Source of the DNA: Cristatella mucedo
Lineage: Eukaryota; Bryozoa; Phylactolaemata; Cristatellidae
Direction of reading: 5' to 3'
Assembly (NCBI GenBank): GCA_009760855.2
Contig: WPIO01000104.1
Span: 385,501-449,500 of the forward strand
Length of the DNA stretch: 64,000 nucleotides
Shown here: positions 14,101 through 22,841 of the stretch, piece by piece
Position numbering within the stretch: the stretch's first letter is position 1
How the letters are laid out: the number at the start of each line of letters is the position of its first letter
The notes under the pieces: generated by a model
What the model was told of the DNA's origin: nothing
Seen by the model: only the letters and a program-made list of their open reading frames with translations
Database searches by the model: none
Position numbers and translations under genes: made by a program

Positions 14101-17100
14101 CTCTTTTCGCGATGTATACTCTCCTTCTTCCTAATGTAATCGCCAAAAATTCAATATGGGAATCAACTTTTTTGCCGACGAGACACTGTTCTGCCGCTTC
14201 ACTGCTTTCATTCTTCCCAGCCATAAAGCACGTCAAACTTTCTAAACTCCTTTGTTGCATTTATTTGCGACATCCATACATTATATTCTCAAACTCCATG
14301 ATCATAAAACCAACTTACTAATTATGATAAAACCCTAGTGTGACTCGGTAATTGTAAAGCATGACCGGGACGGGTACGTGAGCAATGTCCGCATTTCTCA
14401 TGTAGCATCTTCATGAAAGCTAGTGTTCTCTTCCAAAGTGTCCTCTCCCTAGACGATTACATCGCCTCCACAGTCAAATCTGCCTACCTACTTTCAGTAT
14501 ATAATATTATATAACTTCGGGTCTGCTTAGACAGAGATATTACATCCAAGCTGGTCAATGCATTTGTGGTAGCCTGTCTCGACTTCTCTAAAGCACTGCT
14601 TACATGTTTACTGGCCTGTGCAACCAAACGCTTACAGCTGGTGCAAAACTCAGAAGCTCGGCATATCTTCCGTTAGCGTCTCTATAACCATCTTACACCG
14701 CGTCTCGTCGATATGCACTGGCTCAAAATCAAGCAGCGTATCGACATTAAAGTCCACTTACTCACTTTCATTACTCTCCATTCGCTAACTTCAGAATACC
14801 TATCCGAATTGATTCCCAATCAGGTTAGGCATCAAACCACCTACTCTCCTGAATGAGGCCGCATGTAATGCGGCCTCTAAACACCAGGAATTCTTTGGAG
14901 ACAAAACTCTCTCCCGACTGCAGCGACGAAATCACCTCACTTAAAGACATTAAAAAAGCTAGAAATTAAATAAAATACCTACGAGAACTTAATACTCATC
15001 CAGGTGCTTCACAAATACCGAAGGGCTCCTCAAGTCCACGATTTAAGTGGTCGAAAGCGAACACGGTACCCCTGGAGCCAATCAGGGCTGCGAACAGCGC
15101 CTGTTCATTCAAGAATTTGCTGGGTACTTAAATAAATAAGTAGCCGATTAAACAGCCTCTTTTGTATAGCAGCAGAAGAGCCTTTACGGCTACCACCGCC
15201 GCTTACAGTGGAGATAAAGGATCACCCGCCGCAGGAATCGAACCTACGACCTCGGGACCGAGGTCATAAAAGCAACCGCCTTACCAAGTGAGCCATCACG
15301 GCTCACAAAAAACATGTGAGTCGTCCTTCGCGTCCTTATGCGGACTGACGCTGTGCGTGCTAACACTAACCTTTTGACAAGCTTCCTTCACCGACATATA
15401 AACAAAGTGCGATATTAAGAGATGCAGTTCAACTAGGCCACAGTAGAAATGTCACTTTATCATCATTAATTATACTTTATAGCAATCAATTTTACCATTG
15501 CGCAAAGAAGTTTCTAGGGTGACATATTCTGGTTATTTAATATGGATGCGTTTTAGTTTCTTTTTAGACGTGGTCAAATCAATAGATGTCGTGATGTAAG
15601 CTGCGAGTTCTTCCCAGGCTTTGGGAGCATACTAACTAAAGGCACTGTCTCCAAAGGATTTGAGGCTTCTACGAGGTGTGCGTGCCTTCTTAGGGGAGTA
15701 GATCTGATAGGTAGGCTGGAGCCAAAGAATGAAGGGACCTAAAAGTAAGCGATAAAACCTTGAAGTCGATGGGTTTCTTGACTGGTTACCAGTGCAGGTC
15801 GGCGAGAACTGGTGTGACGTGGTAACTGCAATCCTCAAGACAGACAAGTCTAGCTGCAGATTTTTGCACAAGCTGTAAGCGCCTTAATGCTCAGGCCGGT
15901 AGACCAGCAAGCAGTGAGTTTTAGAAGTCAAGAGGGGTTGTCACGAACGCATGGACCAATTCAGATCTAGTATCCCTGTCTGAAAAAACCCTATTTTAGC
16001 AATTTTACATAGCTGAAAGTAGGCAGACTTGACTGTGAAGCTGATGCGGTCGTCTTGTTGTTTGAAAGGTCAATTTGGAACAGGCCACCTAGATTTCGTG
16101 CAAATTCAATAGGAGATATGCAGGCCGATTTTGAGCGTTAGCCTTTCCAATTTCTGAATCGCACTTGGTTTGCCCAACTTCATTCCTTGGCTCGAGCCTA
16201 CCTATAAGATCTACTGTCCCACCAGGCTAAGCTTCGTACCATCCGCTTTTCGAAATCTAACTTTTTACCTATACCTCGTACAAACCACGAATCCTTTGGA
16301 GACAGTGCCTTTAGTTCGCATGCTCAAAAATCCTGGAACTCACTCCCGACTTCCTTCCCGACAACTCCTGACTTGACCACATTTAAAACTAAAAACGCAT
16401 CTATTTATCAAAGCACTTAGCACGTCAATGTGATCCATCTGTTGTGTGCTTAAACGTGCTGACACTGCCGCATGCTGCCACTGACCCTGTGCATGTCACC
16501 CATATCTGTTTTATTCTTGTTGTTTATCTAGCATGGTACCACTAATCATCCGATCGTGTTTACTTGGCAGCTAGAGAAGCGATCAGTTAAATCATCACGG
16601 TGATCACTAGGCCATTAGCTAACCAGCGAACGGTTAAGGATACGGTTGATCGTCGATATCAGCATTTTTTGATTGCGCATCTTTGATTCTTGCTTAAACA
16701 AGTAAAAGCGAGGTTGAAGTAAAGTCCGAAGCTCCAAACAAATAATGATTAAGGCGAAAGCTGAAAATATCTCACAATATGACATTGGATGACACAGGAG
16801 ATGCATAGTTTGTAATTCTAACGTCCTACACTCAATTTCGGTCACTAGGTCCTGATAGCATACTAGGTACGGTGGTTGCACTTCAAGATCTCAGTCCCGA
16901 AGTCATGGGTTCGAATCCTGGGGTGGGCGATCCTTTATTGCCGCTGCAAGCGGTGTTAGTGGCCTTTAAGCTTCTTCTGCCGCTATACAAAGAGGCTTTA
17001 ATATAATAATAATGTAATTAATTTGTATAGCGCCCCAAGAGAACTTAATCTCTATTCAGGCGCTTCACAAATACCTCACGGCTCGAGCCCACGACCTCAG

Positions 17101-20100
17101 CCAGACCGTGGTCGGGGGTGAGTACCTTAACCGCTGGACCAAACCAGCTCGGCTTTAAAATCATCTAGTATTGCTTCTAGCTTAACCGAGTCCAGGCACC
17201 AACATAGGAATCGCGCCCAATCACCACAGCCAGCCAGCCCATCTCCTAAATAACAGATCGCAATAATAACATAAGTAAATGTTAGCTGATCAAGCAGCTG
17301 CATTTACACTGCTTTAAGCGGCAGAAGAGCCTCAGCGACTATCACCGTGCATACAAGGGGCAGTAAAGTATTTCCTGCTTTAGGACTCGAACCAACAGCC
17401 TGAGTCTTGAAGTGTGAGCACCTCACACAGTGCGAGCACCTCATTCGGTACGAGCGCCTCACTCGGTGCGAGCACCTCACTCGGTGCGAGCACCTTACCA
17501 AGTAAAGTGCGAGCACCTGCACGCACGAGTTCAGATCCAGGGGCGACCTCATGAGCCCATGCGTTGACACGGTTCAATAATAATGATAATAATGCACTTG
17601 ATAAAGCGCCCTCAGAGAACCTAATCTTTTTCTAGGCGCTTTACATTTGCTGCAAAGTGAAATGCAATTGAATGGTGAGTAAAATCATGCCCAATAAACG
17701 ACATGAATAACATAGTTAGGGGTGACATGCACAGGGTCAACATGCAAATGTGGTTAGTGGCAGCATTCACAGTGTCAGCACGCATAAGCACATCAAGGAC
17801 GAATCACAGGGACCCACTAAATTCTGTGCTAAATAGGTGTGTTTTTAAGTTCCTTTTAAATGTGGTCAGGTCAGGGGATGTTCTGACGCAGGTCGGGAGG
17901 CAGTTCCTGGCTTTGGGAGCATACGAACTAAATGCATGGTCTCCAAAGGATTTAAGGTTTGTACGAGGTATTTGTAGACTGTTGGATTCCGAAAAGCGGG
18001 TGGTACGATGCTTGGCCTGATGGGGGAGTTTATAGGAGAGATAGGCTGGAGCCATAGAATGAAGGGACCTAAAAGTGAGCGACAAAACCTTGAAGTCAAT
18101 CCGTTGCCTCACTGGTAGCCAGTGCAGGTCGGCGAGAAGTAGAGTAATGTGGCAACTGCGACGCTCACGACAGACAAGCTTAGCTGCAGAGTTTTGCACC
18201 AGCAGCAATCGCCTGATCGCACATGCTTGTAGGCCAGTGAGCAGTGAGATGCAGAAGTCGAGACGAGATGTCACGAATGCATGGACCAACTTAGACGTTG
18301 TATCCTTATCTAAACAAGCTCGAATTTTAGCAATGTTATGAAGCTGAATATAGGCGGATTTGACGGTGGAGCTGATATGGTCGTCTAACGAGAGGTCGCT
18401 TTGGAATATGACACCTAGATTTCGAGCTGATTCAACCGGAGATATGCTGGCAGAGCCAATTTTGAGAGTCAGCCTTTCCAATCTCTGAATCACACTGGGT
18501 TTGCCCATAACTAGTTAGTTAGTTTTAGTTTTATCATCGTTAAGTTTTAGAAAATTTGCTGCCATCCATGTGCGGATGTCATCAATGCATCCAGCAAGTG
18601 AGTTGAGAGAATTTGAGGTGCTCGAAGGCTGGGAGGGATCAAAGCAAAGATACAACTGAGTGTCATCCGCATAGAAATGAAAGCCTAGATTGTACTTGGC
18701 AATCACATCAGCTAGAGGGAAAGTATAAACCATGAAAAGAACCGTACCTAACACGGAGCCCTGAGGTACTCCATATTTCAGAGGTACTTCAGATGATCTT
18801 TGTCCATTCACGTCAATACTCTGGAGTCTCCCACTGAGATAGGACCTGAACCACTGCAGAGCAATGCCATTGATGTCCAGGCGAGATGAGAGGCGCTCTA
18901 GAAGAACTTTGTGATCGATGGTATCAAAAGCTGCCGAAAGATCAAGCAAAACAAGCAGAGACACTCTGCCCATGTCTGCATTCCTAAGTAGGTCGTTGTA
19001 TACCCGAAGCAATGCTGACTTTGTGGAGTGAGTAGCTCTAAAGCCAGACTGGAACTTACTAGCAAGGTGTGAGGTTTCGATATATGAGTTCAGCTGGTCC
19101 GCCACGACACGTTCCAGTGTCTTTGATAGGAATGGTAGAAAGAAGACTGGGCGGTAGTTGCTTAAGTTCTCTTGGTCTAGTGTAGCTTTCTTGAGAAGTG
19201 GCCTGACTACAGCTTTTTTGAAAGGTGATGGAACATGACCTGAGGCTACTGCTTTCTCGGCTACTCTTTATTTCAAATATCCCTATAAGATTATATCGCC
19301 TATAGGGAGAGTACTGATTGATAACAGAACTAAGCCAAGCACAGGCAATAAGCCATGGTCAGGGAATCTTGCAAATGTCTGCAACGGATTGAGCCAGTCA
19401 AATGCCAGTCGAGATGAAACTTATTGCAGTTCGGAAACGGAATACGCTGAGCTTTTAAGCACATGCGCTTACCTTGGACTGACTTTTAAATTATGTCACT
19501 GCAGTCCAGCTAATCCGCCAAAACATCTGCCTTGCAACAGCTGAGCACAAACTCACCAAGCCAAGGGCGCAGGAATTCGTAGTTTCGAGCTTTGCCGTCA
19601 TTCCTCTTAAGCACTGCTTGCATCGCCTCCGGATGTACACAGATGATGGACGTCAAAAACATGGGACCAAGAAACACACTGAATACATCCTTAAACGTTT
19701 CTGTTGATTCTCGGAGAAACCGGAAACTTGTTTCGGTTACGTCTGCTTCGCCATCGCGCTAATAATAGAATCACAAGCATTCGAGTTACTATGCTTCCAA
19801 AAGCAAGACCAGGTTACTGTGCCTGCAAAAGTAAGACAAATTGTTGCGTGTGCGAAAGCTAGACGGAGACATGGGGTTTAAACTAAGAAGCGGACATTCT
19901 TACTAGAAATCTAGCAGCGAAAACTGGCTTGGCAGCTTCGTTAATGCTGGTTATAATATTAGGCAACTAATAAGCCCACATAATAGCCAACAATTCATGA
20001 CAATAATTGTTTTTATTATTCTCGCTACCCAGTTCACTAGGAGCCTATCAGCTTGAAAGTCCCAAAAATGTTGCTTTATCAACGCTTTATTAAGATCTAC

Positions 20101-21374
20101 ATTCTTCATTTAGGTATAAATATGGCGATAGCCTGCTGCACAAAGTACGCAGAAGAAATTTTGCTGTGGCTGCCACGTGGTCAGTGCACACCGCCATGCA
20201 CACAGCTGCATGCGCCACTTCTGCCCTCCACATCGTAGCCGTCCATTGGGCGTTTGGCTGGGAAGCAGAGAAGCATTGGCTGGGCGCATAGACACGTGGC
20301 CTTATATATCGAAATGCATCACCGACAAACGAGCTCGAGGTTTAAATGATTGCTTCGGGCCTAGTTCGAAGAGAAACTGTCAACTGCTTAAGGTCCATCA
20401 GGTCTTCGATTGCTAACGAGACGTTCAGAAAGGTCAATGGCATGCAGCAGTATTTGACAGCTCATCTATATCCTATCTTCAACTGCTTCTAAACAAGATT
20501 TCTAGCAGACTTCAATTTAGTGCAAGAGAGGGCATGACTACCAGATGCTGGTGGTGCGAGGGCACACTGCGAGCACAGATGTCGGATACTTAAAAGCTGG
20601 TTAAAACGAGAGAACTTGACCTGCAAGCCGCACAGAAGAACTTGAAATCGATTCGATACTTGATAGGCAGTGAGTGCAGCTCAGGCAGCATCGGTCTGAT
20701 AGACTATGGCAACTATGCCGCTGACGAAAGACCAAGCGACCCACTGAGCTTTGCACCGGCTGCAGACGATTAAGGTCATCGGCATTAATTAAGTCTTGTA
20801 CAAAGGGAATTGCAGTAATCTCGACGCGATGTCACTAACGCTTGAACCAGTTTGATTCTTTCACTCTTATCGAAGCAGGCCTTGCTTTTGGAATTATTAA
20901 TGAACTGTAAAATGGTGGATTTGACAGCTAAGAAAATGCACATATCAAATACAAAACAATTTTGGAATAGTATGGATTAGATTAGTGGCAGACAACATGA
21001 GAATGGTGATCACTTGATCAGTGTTGAGGGCCAGGGCCCTATAAATTTAGGGTAAACTATGCTTTCCCATAACTATTAGGTTTCTCTTGTCTTCATTCAG
21101 CTTAAAGAAGTTAGTCGTCATCTAACCTCGTGTTTTGTTGATTCATTCAGCAAGGAAAGTGAGTCTGATAAGCAAGCAATAGGGCTTAGAAGGGTCAAAG
21201 GATTGGATGGGCTGGGTGTCGTCGGCTTAAAAGTGAAAGCATAAAACTCATTTGGCTTTTATACTTGCCAGAGAGAGAGTTTAGATAGTGAAAAGAAGCT
21301 ATCCTGAGACTGAAGTCCGAGTTATTTTATAATTCCATAATTTAAGGGCTTCAAATGTCCGAAATGAGCCTACA

Positions 21375-21452
<78 letters not shown>

Positions 21453-22841
21453 CGCTCTTTCTGTCTCCCTCCCTCTCCCTCTCTCTCTCTCTCTCACTCT
21501 CTCTCTCTCTTTCTTTCTGAGGTAGGAGCTATCCCAGTTATCGCTGTTATTGTCAACCCTAGGCGCGTAGATACGCGATCTGGAAGGAACTGATGATGAA
21601 TGGTGTCAAATTCAGCAGATAGATCTAGCACCAGCAGTAGTATCAGTGGTAGTACCAGCAGAGGCCCTGCGTAGAAAGACGGCTATTTCTCTGAGGGCAC
21701 TATATTAAATGTATTATTATTATTATCCTAATCTGAATTTTCTCAGCCTGCAGTTAAAAACCCGAAGCAAAGCAATTTCCGAGTAAAGGTTACCTTTAAA
21801 GCCCGATTCAAACTTGATAGTAAGATTGGACGAACTAACGGGTTCGTTTAGTTTCTTGACCGCCGTTCCCACAAGTGTGTCATATTAGAATAACAGAAAG
21901 TAGACCGGGCAAAGTTACTTCAATTCTTACGATCTACTGTAGGCTTTTAATGAGAAGTTTAACAATTGATATTTTAAGAGTGGAAGAGATTTCAATGGTA
22001 ACAAAGTTCTATTTGCAATTTTTCTAATGACGGCCAGCAACAGATTTATGGACCTCGTGAGTTTTTTTCGGGACACAATCTACTAGGATTAGAGGTCGTT
22101 TTCAGCCTCGAAGACAAGTATTGTGACCAGTTCTCCGAGACAGGCATGGCGAAGGTGTGAGATATTTGAGCATGGAGATGATGCAGGATTATAGTGCTGC
22201 AGAGACGGCAGTGGGGGCGATGAAGTTCCTAATTCGCTTTTATCTTACGTAGCAAGAATTTGGAGACACATTCTGCTAAATTAGCGTATGGATCAACGGA
22301 AGTATGTGTCTATAGGAGCTTTTAAAAAGACGGAAGATTAGGGACAAAACTACACGCAGGATTTTGAACTTAGATGCTGGTACTTTTCTGCACAATTTCG
22401 GCTCGGCCTTCGCTATAAAATTGTTTGATAAGACTTACAATAAAATGTAAATACAAGGCAGTGAATAATGATTCACAACCTTTTGGCGACCATCTCAAAT
22501 CTACTTGTAAGATGCTTTGCCCTTTTGAAGTCAGGCCAAAAAGAACACGTACCGGATCTGCACAGCACTCAATTAAATGGCCCCGGCGGCTGGTTGATAA
22601 CAACACGTGAAAATGGGACGCGACTAATTTCCTGGCGTACGACAACGCCGATGTGCACTATGTCTGCACTCAACTGATAACGTACCCGCTTTAAAGTTCC
22701 GTAAATGTAGCTCCAGTTCTCAGTGTGCGGAAACGCTTTAGCAAGCTTAGCGTTCTTTGTCCAGAAATTGAATATGGCTATCGCCTGCTGAACGAACCAG
22801 GCAACAGTGGCAGCCAGAACCAGCGCTACTAGCTGCCACAT
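2030..22841 (-). CDS. Cytochrome P450, CYP4-type, 5' seven exons (partial gene)
   Basis: Minus-strand gene reconstructed from seven exons: 22841-22686, 19758-19557, 10711-10584, 9516-9392, 7353-7294, 2579-2453 and 2116-2030. Exon lengths 156, 202, 128, 125, 60, 127 and 87 nt sum to 885 nt (295 codons). All junctions are in phase (0, 1, 0, 2, 2, 0) with GT donors and AG acceptors. The product starts with a membrane anchor and continues through CYP4-type blocks: VHPEAMQAVLK, NYEFLRPWLG, the helix C WxxxR motif (WQRNR) before KLLTPAFHF, SLEIILRCAFSSSTNCQL, SSEGRRWSRALNIVHSHSR, and YTDFLDLLLT at the helix H/I approach. CYP4 enzymes are ER-anchored heme monooxygenases acting on fatty acids, eicosanoids or hormones; the substrate here is unknown. 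The I-helix, ExxR and heme-cysteine exons are missing and should lie left of base 1. Introns of 336 to 8845 bp hold most of the nearby LINEs and SINEs. The intact frame argues for a working gene. Confidence 0.85.
2453..2579 (-). CDS. P450 exon 6
   Basis: One base completes the codon split from exon 5, then 42 codons: LNPWKRMSLPYSIS, SEGRRWSRALNIVHSHSR, AIINARKKEL. This matches the CYP4 region where T-x-E-G-R/K is followed by an I-V-H and an R-K-K-E-L run. The acceptor is ccattttag and the donor is GAGCTG followed by gtaagc. Confidence 0.85.
2975..3335 (-). mobile_element. LINE-C fragment (degenerate L2-like)
   Basis: The plus-strand text (ttgaaatcgattccaaactt near 3171, then gagccagcgaagctcagtcg) resembles the antisense of the L2 ...DLHWLPV..RIDFKV block. 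It matches the degenerate element at 20420-22350 better than L2-A. No open frame remains. Confidence 0.45.
3349..3521 (+). mobile_element. L2-A 3'-end fragment
   Basis: Contains only the last part of the 3' UTR and the tail: agcgcctagagagagattaa, then ttctctgagggcgctttatc, ending in ATT repeats. This is a severely 5'-truncated insertion. Confidence 0.8.
3757..4397 (+). mobile_element. L2-A LINE, ORF2 C-terminus and 3' end
   Basis: The open frame at 3760-4152 encodes the ORF2 C-terminal region: QLVQNSAARLVC, ITPLLADLHWLPVKQRI, KSFGDRAFSSYAPKAWNCLP, SPDLTTFKRNLK. It is followed by the complete 3' UTR and (ATT)n tail. The copy is 5'-truncated, which is usual for target-primed reverse transcription. 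No reverse transcriptase domain is present, so it is dead but young-looking. Confidence 0.85.
4399..4511 (+). mobile_element. SINE-1 copy
   Basis: tRNA-like head (cagcggttaaggtgcccgcc), then gggctcgagctc in place of the B box, then the L2-A-like tail (gcgcctgaataacattaggt, tctcttggggcgctatacaa). It abuts the tail of the preceding LINE. Confidence 0.75.
4548..4727 (+). mobile_element. SINE-2 copy
   Basis: Well preserved: the palindromic block cgacctcggtatcgaggtcg, the B box gggttcgaatcct, the body (attgccgctgcaagcggtgg) and the closing atcagct. The palindrome overlaps the presumed anticodon arm to B-box stretch of the tRNA-like head. Confidence 0.8.
5066..5763 (-). mobile_element. LINE-B copy, ORF2 C-terminus and 3' end
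   Basis: The minus-strand frame 5132-5704 encodes an L2/CR1-type C-terminus unlike L2-A: LHQFQPVRALRSCVDNKLAV, VGDRSFSSAGPRLWSSLPQF. The element ends with an (ATTAC)n-type tail (plus strand 5068-5090, tgtaatgtaatgtaatgtat) instead of (ATT)n. Its 3' end forms one arm of an inverted repeat with the LINE-B copy at 6217-6645. Confidence 0.75.
5764..7025 (+). mobile_element. L2-A LINE, degenerate, interrupted by LINE-B
   Basis: L2-A ORF2 C-terminal sequence runs from 5764 (stem of the ..KLVNAFVIFGLDFCNS block) to about 6216. After the LINE-B insert it resumes at about 6646 (ttagttcgtaggctcccaga), matching the consensus ..FSSYAPKAW. It finishes in a decayed 3' UTR. Multiple frameshifts. Confidence 0.7.
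6217..6645 (+). mobile_element. LINE-B copy nested in L2-A
   Basis: The frame 6217-6558 encodes the LINE-B C-terminus, followed by its 3' UTR ending gacggagatacat. It interrupts the L2-A copy inside its GDRAFSSYAP codons. About 415 bp is the near-exact reverse complement of 5088-5500. Confidence 0.75.
7294..7353 (-). CDS. P450 exon 5
   Basis: 60 nt microexon: one base, 19 codons (SDNDYVKAVHDLTDLAVKR) and two bases. Acceptor: a pyrimidine tract then gttatag. Donor: GCGAGC then gtgagt. It matches the CYP4 segment in which a Y-V-x-A-V run precedes the ..NPW.. block. The frame reads through only if both sites are used, which supports the call. Confidence 0.8.
7768..7945 (-). mobile_element. SINE-2 copy
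   Basis: Reverse orientation: end motif near 7775, body ccgctcgcagcggcgataaa, palindrome cgacctcggggccgaggtcg, then the tRNA-like 5' end. It lies in P450 intron 4. Confidence 0.75.
8100..8390 (+). mobile_element. L2-A 3'-UTR fragment
   Basis: The 3' UTR only, starting at agcatttagtccctgttatt and ending (ATT)n. A local duplication repeats aagtgcctagaa two or three times near 8294-8340, just before the tail. Confidence 0.75.
8391..9391. other. P450 intron 4, unique part
   Basis: No repeat family or gene recognised. A plus ORF (8900-9157) encodes an 85-residue Lys/Arg-rich peptide with no motif I know, and I do not call it a gene. Confidence 0.4.
9392..9516 (-). CDS. P450 exon 4
   Basis: 41 codons plus two bases: GKLRDHCRSGVEYW, then DVSKDVGLASLEIILRCAFS, then SSTNCQL. 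Acceptor aatgtttgcag, donor CAACTTGA then gtaaga. It matches the CYP4 block in which L-E/D-I-I-L-R-C-A-F is followed by an N-C-Q motif. It is one of the clearest family matches in the gene. Confidence 0.88.
10105..10255 (-). mobile_element. SINE-1 copy
   Basis: Reverse orientation: L2-like tail first (agcgctctacgagaatttaa), then cttgagcccatgacctcggc and the tRNA-like head ccttaaccgctgggccaaac. Confidence 0.75.
10344..10480. repeat. CACGTG cluster with 16-bp tandem repeat
   Basis: Palindromic CACGTG cores start at 10344, 10436, 10452 and 10468. The last three are exactly 16 bp apart within a degenerate 16-bp unit (tcacgtgattc plus five variable bases). The cluster lies in P450 intron 3, about 110 bp beyond exon 3. 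CACGTG is the E-box/bHLH core, but regulatory use is only a guess. Confidence 0.7.
10584..10711 (-). CDS. P450 exon 3 (helix C)
   Basis: Two bases complete a Gly codon from exon 2, then 42 codons: DGLVLARGAKWQRNRKLLTP, AFHFGILKTYLSVYNEATDI, LL. The WQRNR motif fits the WxxxR of helix C, which contacts a heme propionate in P450s. Acceptor tttgacag, donor CTTCTA then gtaagt. Confidence 0.9.
11160..12108 (+). mobile_element. L2-A LINE, ORF2 C-terminal third
   Basis: A degenerate piece (11160-11325) precedes a much better one. The frame 11338-11985 (215 aa) runs from NLGVIFQSDLSLDDHISSTV through LVHAFVTSRLDFCNSLL and ADLHWLPVKQRIDFKV to KRNLKTHLFRTAFSGSL and a stop. The 3' UTR breaks off near 12108 without the tail, so the 3' end has been lost. 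A short C run near 11886 is inside the coding part. Confidence 0.8.
12109..12769. other. P450 intron 2, unique sequence with a small tandem array
   Basis: No gene recognised. Bases 12551-12620 are a 15-bp array described separately. Confidence 0.4.
12551..12620. repeat. 15-bp tandem array (gctagggtaggcacg)
   Basis: Nearly five copies of a 15-bp unit with one or two substitutions each. Confidence 0.85.
12770..14985 (+). mobile_element. L2-A LINE, long but highly degenerate copy
   Basis: The order of homology follows ORF2: a pre-RT linker (..SDLCDNLADHFSRLFVSK near 12980), an RT N-terminal block (ALIKKAPTDQENLSG, PPFLSRILDRVVA at 13645-13750), weak RT remnants at 13900-14330, then the SDLSLDDHIS-like block (14436-14500) and the C-terminal region to about 14900. 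Frames are broken throughout. It is older than the copies at 17.6 and 49.9 kb. Confidence 0.65.
15140..15305 (-). mobile_element. SINE-2 copy
   Basis: Reverse orientation, well preserved: end motif, ctttacggctaccaccgccg, B box complement aggaatcgaac, palindrome cgacctcgggaccgaggtca. Confidence 0.8.
15520..16165 (-). mobile_element. L2-A LINE fragment, minus
   Basis: Antisense of the L2-A 3' UTR start and ORF2 C-terminus (minus frame 15632-15871 with SPTCTGNQ-type shadow sequence). It has several indels. A 60-bp plus-strand scrap of the 3' UTR sits at 15316-15375. Confidence 0.7.
16166..16575 (+). mobile_element. L2-A LINE fragment, plus
   Basis: Plus-strand ORF2 C-terminal codons and 3' UTR (ggctaagcttcgtaccatcc, then catgtcacccatatctg). 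It directly follows the minus fragment, so the two lie 5'-to-5', which looks like a 5'-inverted (twin-primed) insertion or two neighbours. Confidence 0.65.
16845..17000 (+). mobile_element. SINE-2 copy
   Basis: B box gggttcgaatcctgg, body attgccgctgcaagcggtg and a decayed end. It directly abuts a SINE-1 on the other strand. Confidence 0.75.
17003..17155 (-). mobile_element. SINE-1 copy
   Basis: Reverse orientation: tail agcgccccaagagaacttaa, then gctcgagcccacgacctcag, then head ccttaaccgctggaccaaac. Confidence 0.8.
17285..17575 (-). mobile_element. SINE-2-like copy with internal expansion
   Basis: Reverse orientation SINE-2 body (aagcggcagaagagcctcag near 17315). The tRNA-like head is expanded by an 18-bp array at 17408-17500, so it is about twice normal length. 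Confidence 0.6.
17408..17500. repeat. 18-bp tandem array in SINE head
   Basis: About five copies of gtgcgagcacctcactcg with a few changes. On the minus strand the unit reads like the aggtgctcgc stretch of the SINE head. Confidence 0.8.
17577..19262 (-). mobile_element. L2-A LINE with reverse transcriptase, near-complete 3' half
   Basis: The longest well-preserved RT copy. The minus frame 18515-19105 (196 aa) carries RT blocks in order: [63 protein letters not shown] (YADD codons near 18662-18673) and NFLKLNDDKTK. A second frame 17804-18508 (234 aa) continues from MGKPSV through the C-terminus. The two are separated by a stop or shift at 18508-18515. The 3' tail is intact at 17577-17650. The 5' end stops near 19262, without an endonuclease domain. 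It sits in P450 intron 2, about 300 bp from exon 2. Confidence 0.88.
19557..19758 (-). CDS. P450 exon 2
   Basis: 67 codons plus one base: RDGEADVTETSFRFLREST, then ETFKDVFSVFLGPMF, then VHPEAMQAVLKRNDGKARNY and EFLRPWL(G). It corresponds to the CYP4 beta-1 sheet and helix B region (..FLGP.. then ..HPE.. then a Y-x-F-L-x-P-W-L-G). Acceptor ctattattag, donor TGGCTTG then gtgagt. Confidence 0.9.
20050..20178 (-). pseudogene. Decayed duplicate of P450 exon 1
   Basis: On the minus strand this aligns with exon 1 along its length. It has ACGTGGCAGCC where the gene has ATGTGGCAGCT, FVQQAIAIF is shared exactly, then AAAGCGTT, and a final ttttgggactttcaag against tacggaactttaaag. The start codon is lost (ATG to ACG), a stop follows the shared FVQQAIAIF stretch, and the donor GT after the last codon is gone. 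I read this as a duplicated first exon. It could also be a remnant of a neighbouring paralogue. Confidence 0.7.
20293..20308 (-). promoter_or_regulatory. TATA box with adjacent CACGTG upstream of the decayed exon 1
   Basis: On the minus strand TATATAAG is followed at once by GCCACGTGTC, about 130 bp upstream of the ACG that replaces the start codon. The layout suits a core promoter inherited with the duplicate. Activity unknown. Confidence 0.4.
20420..22350 (-). mobile_element. LINE-C, degenerate L2-like element
   Basis: Antisense remnants follow ORF2 order from the left: the DLHW..ID..KV block (20640-20700), ..LVQ..V..S.R..(20790-20870), the RT region near 21570-21650 (..LDLSAEFDTIHH.. in broken frames) and further 5' pieces to about 22350. 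It is too diverged from L2-A to be the same family. It is interrupted by the CT microsatellite at 21378-21520. Confidence 0.5.
21378..21520. repeat. (CT)n microsatellite
   Basis: Nearly pure CT from 21378 to about 21449, then interrupted CT to 21520. Confidence 0.95.
22686..22841 (-). CDS. P450 exon 1, start and membrane anchor
   Basis: 52 codons from ATG at 22841: MWQLVALVLAATVAWFVQQ forms the hydrophobic N-terminal anchor, followed by AIAIFNFW and a basic/polar stretch to GTLKR. The donor is CGG then gtacgt, phase 0, matching exon 2. The anchor places the enzyme in the ER membrane, as is normal for microsomal P450s. The PGP hinge usual after the anchor is not evident (AFPHTENW instead). 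Confidence 0.8.
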
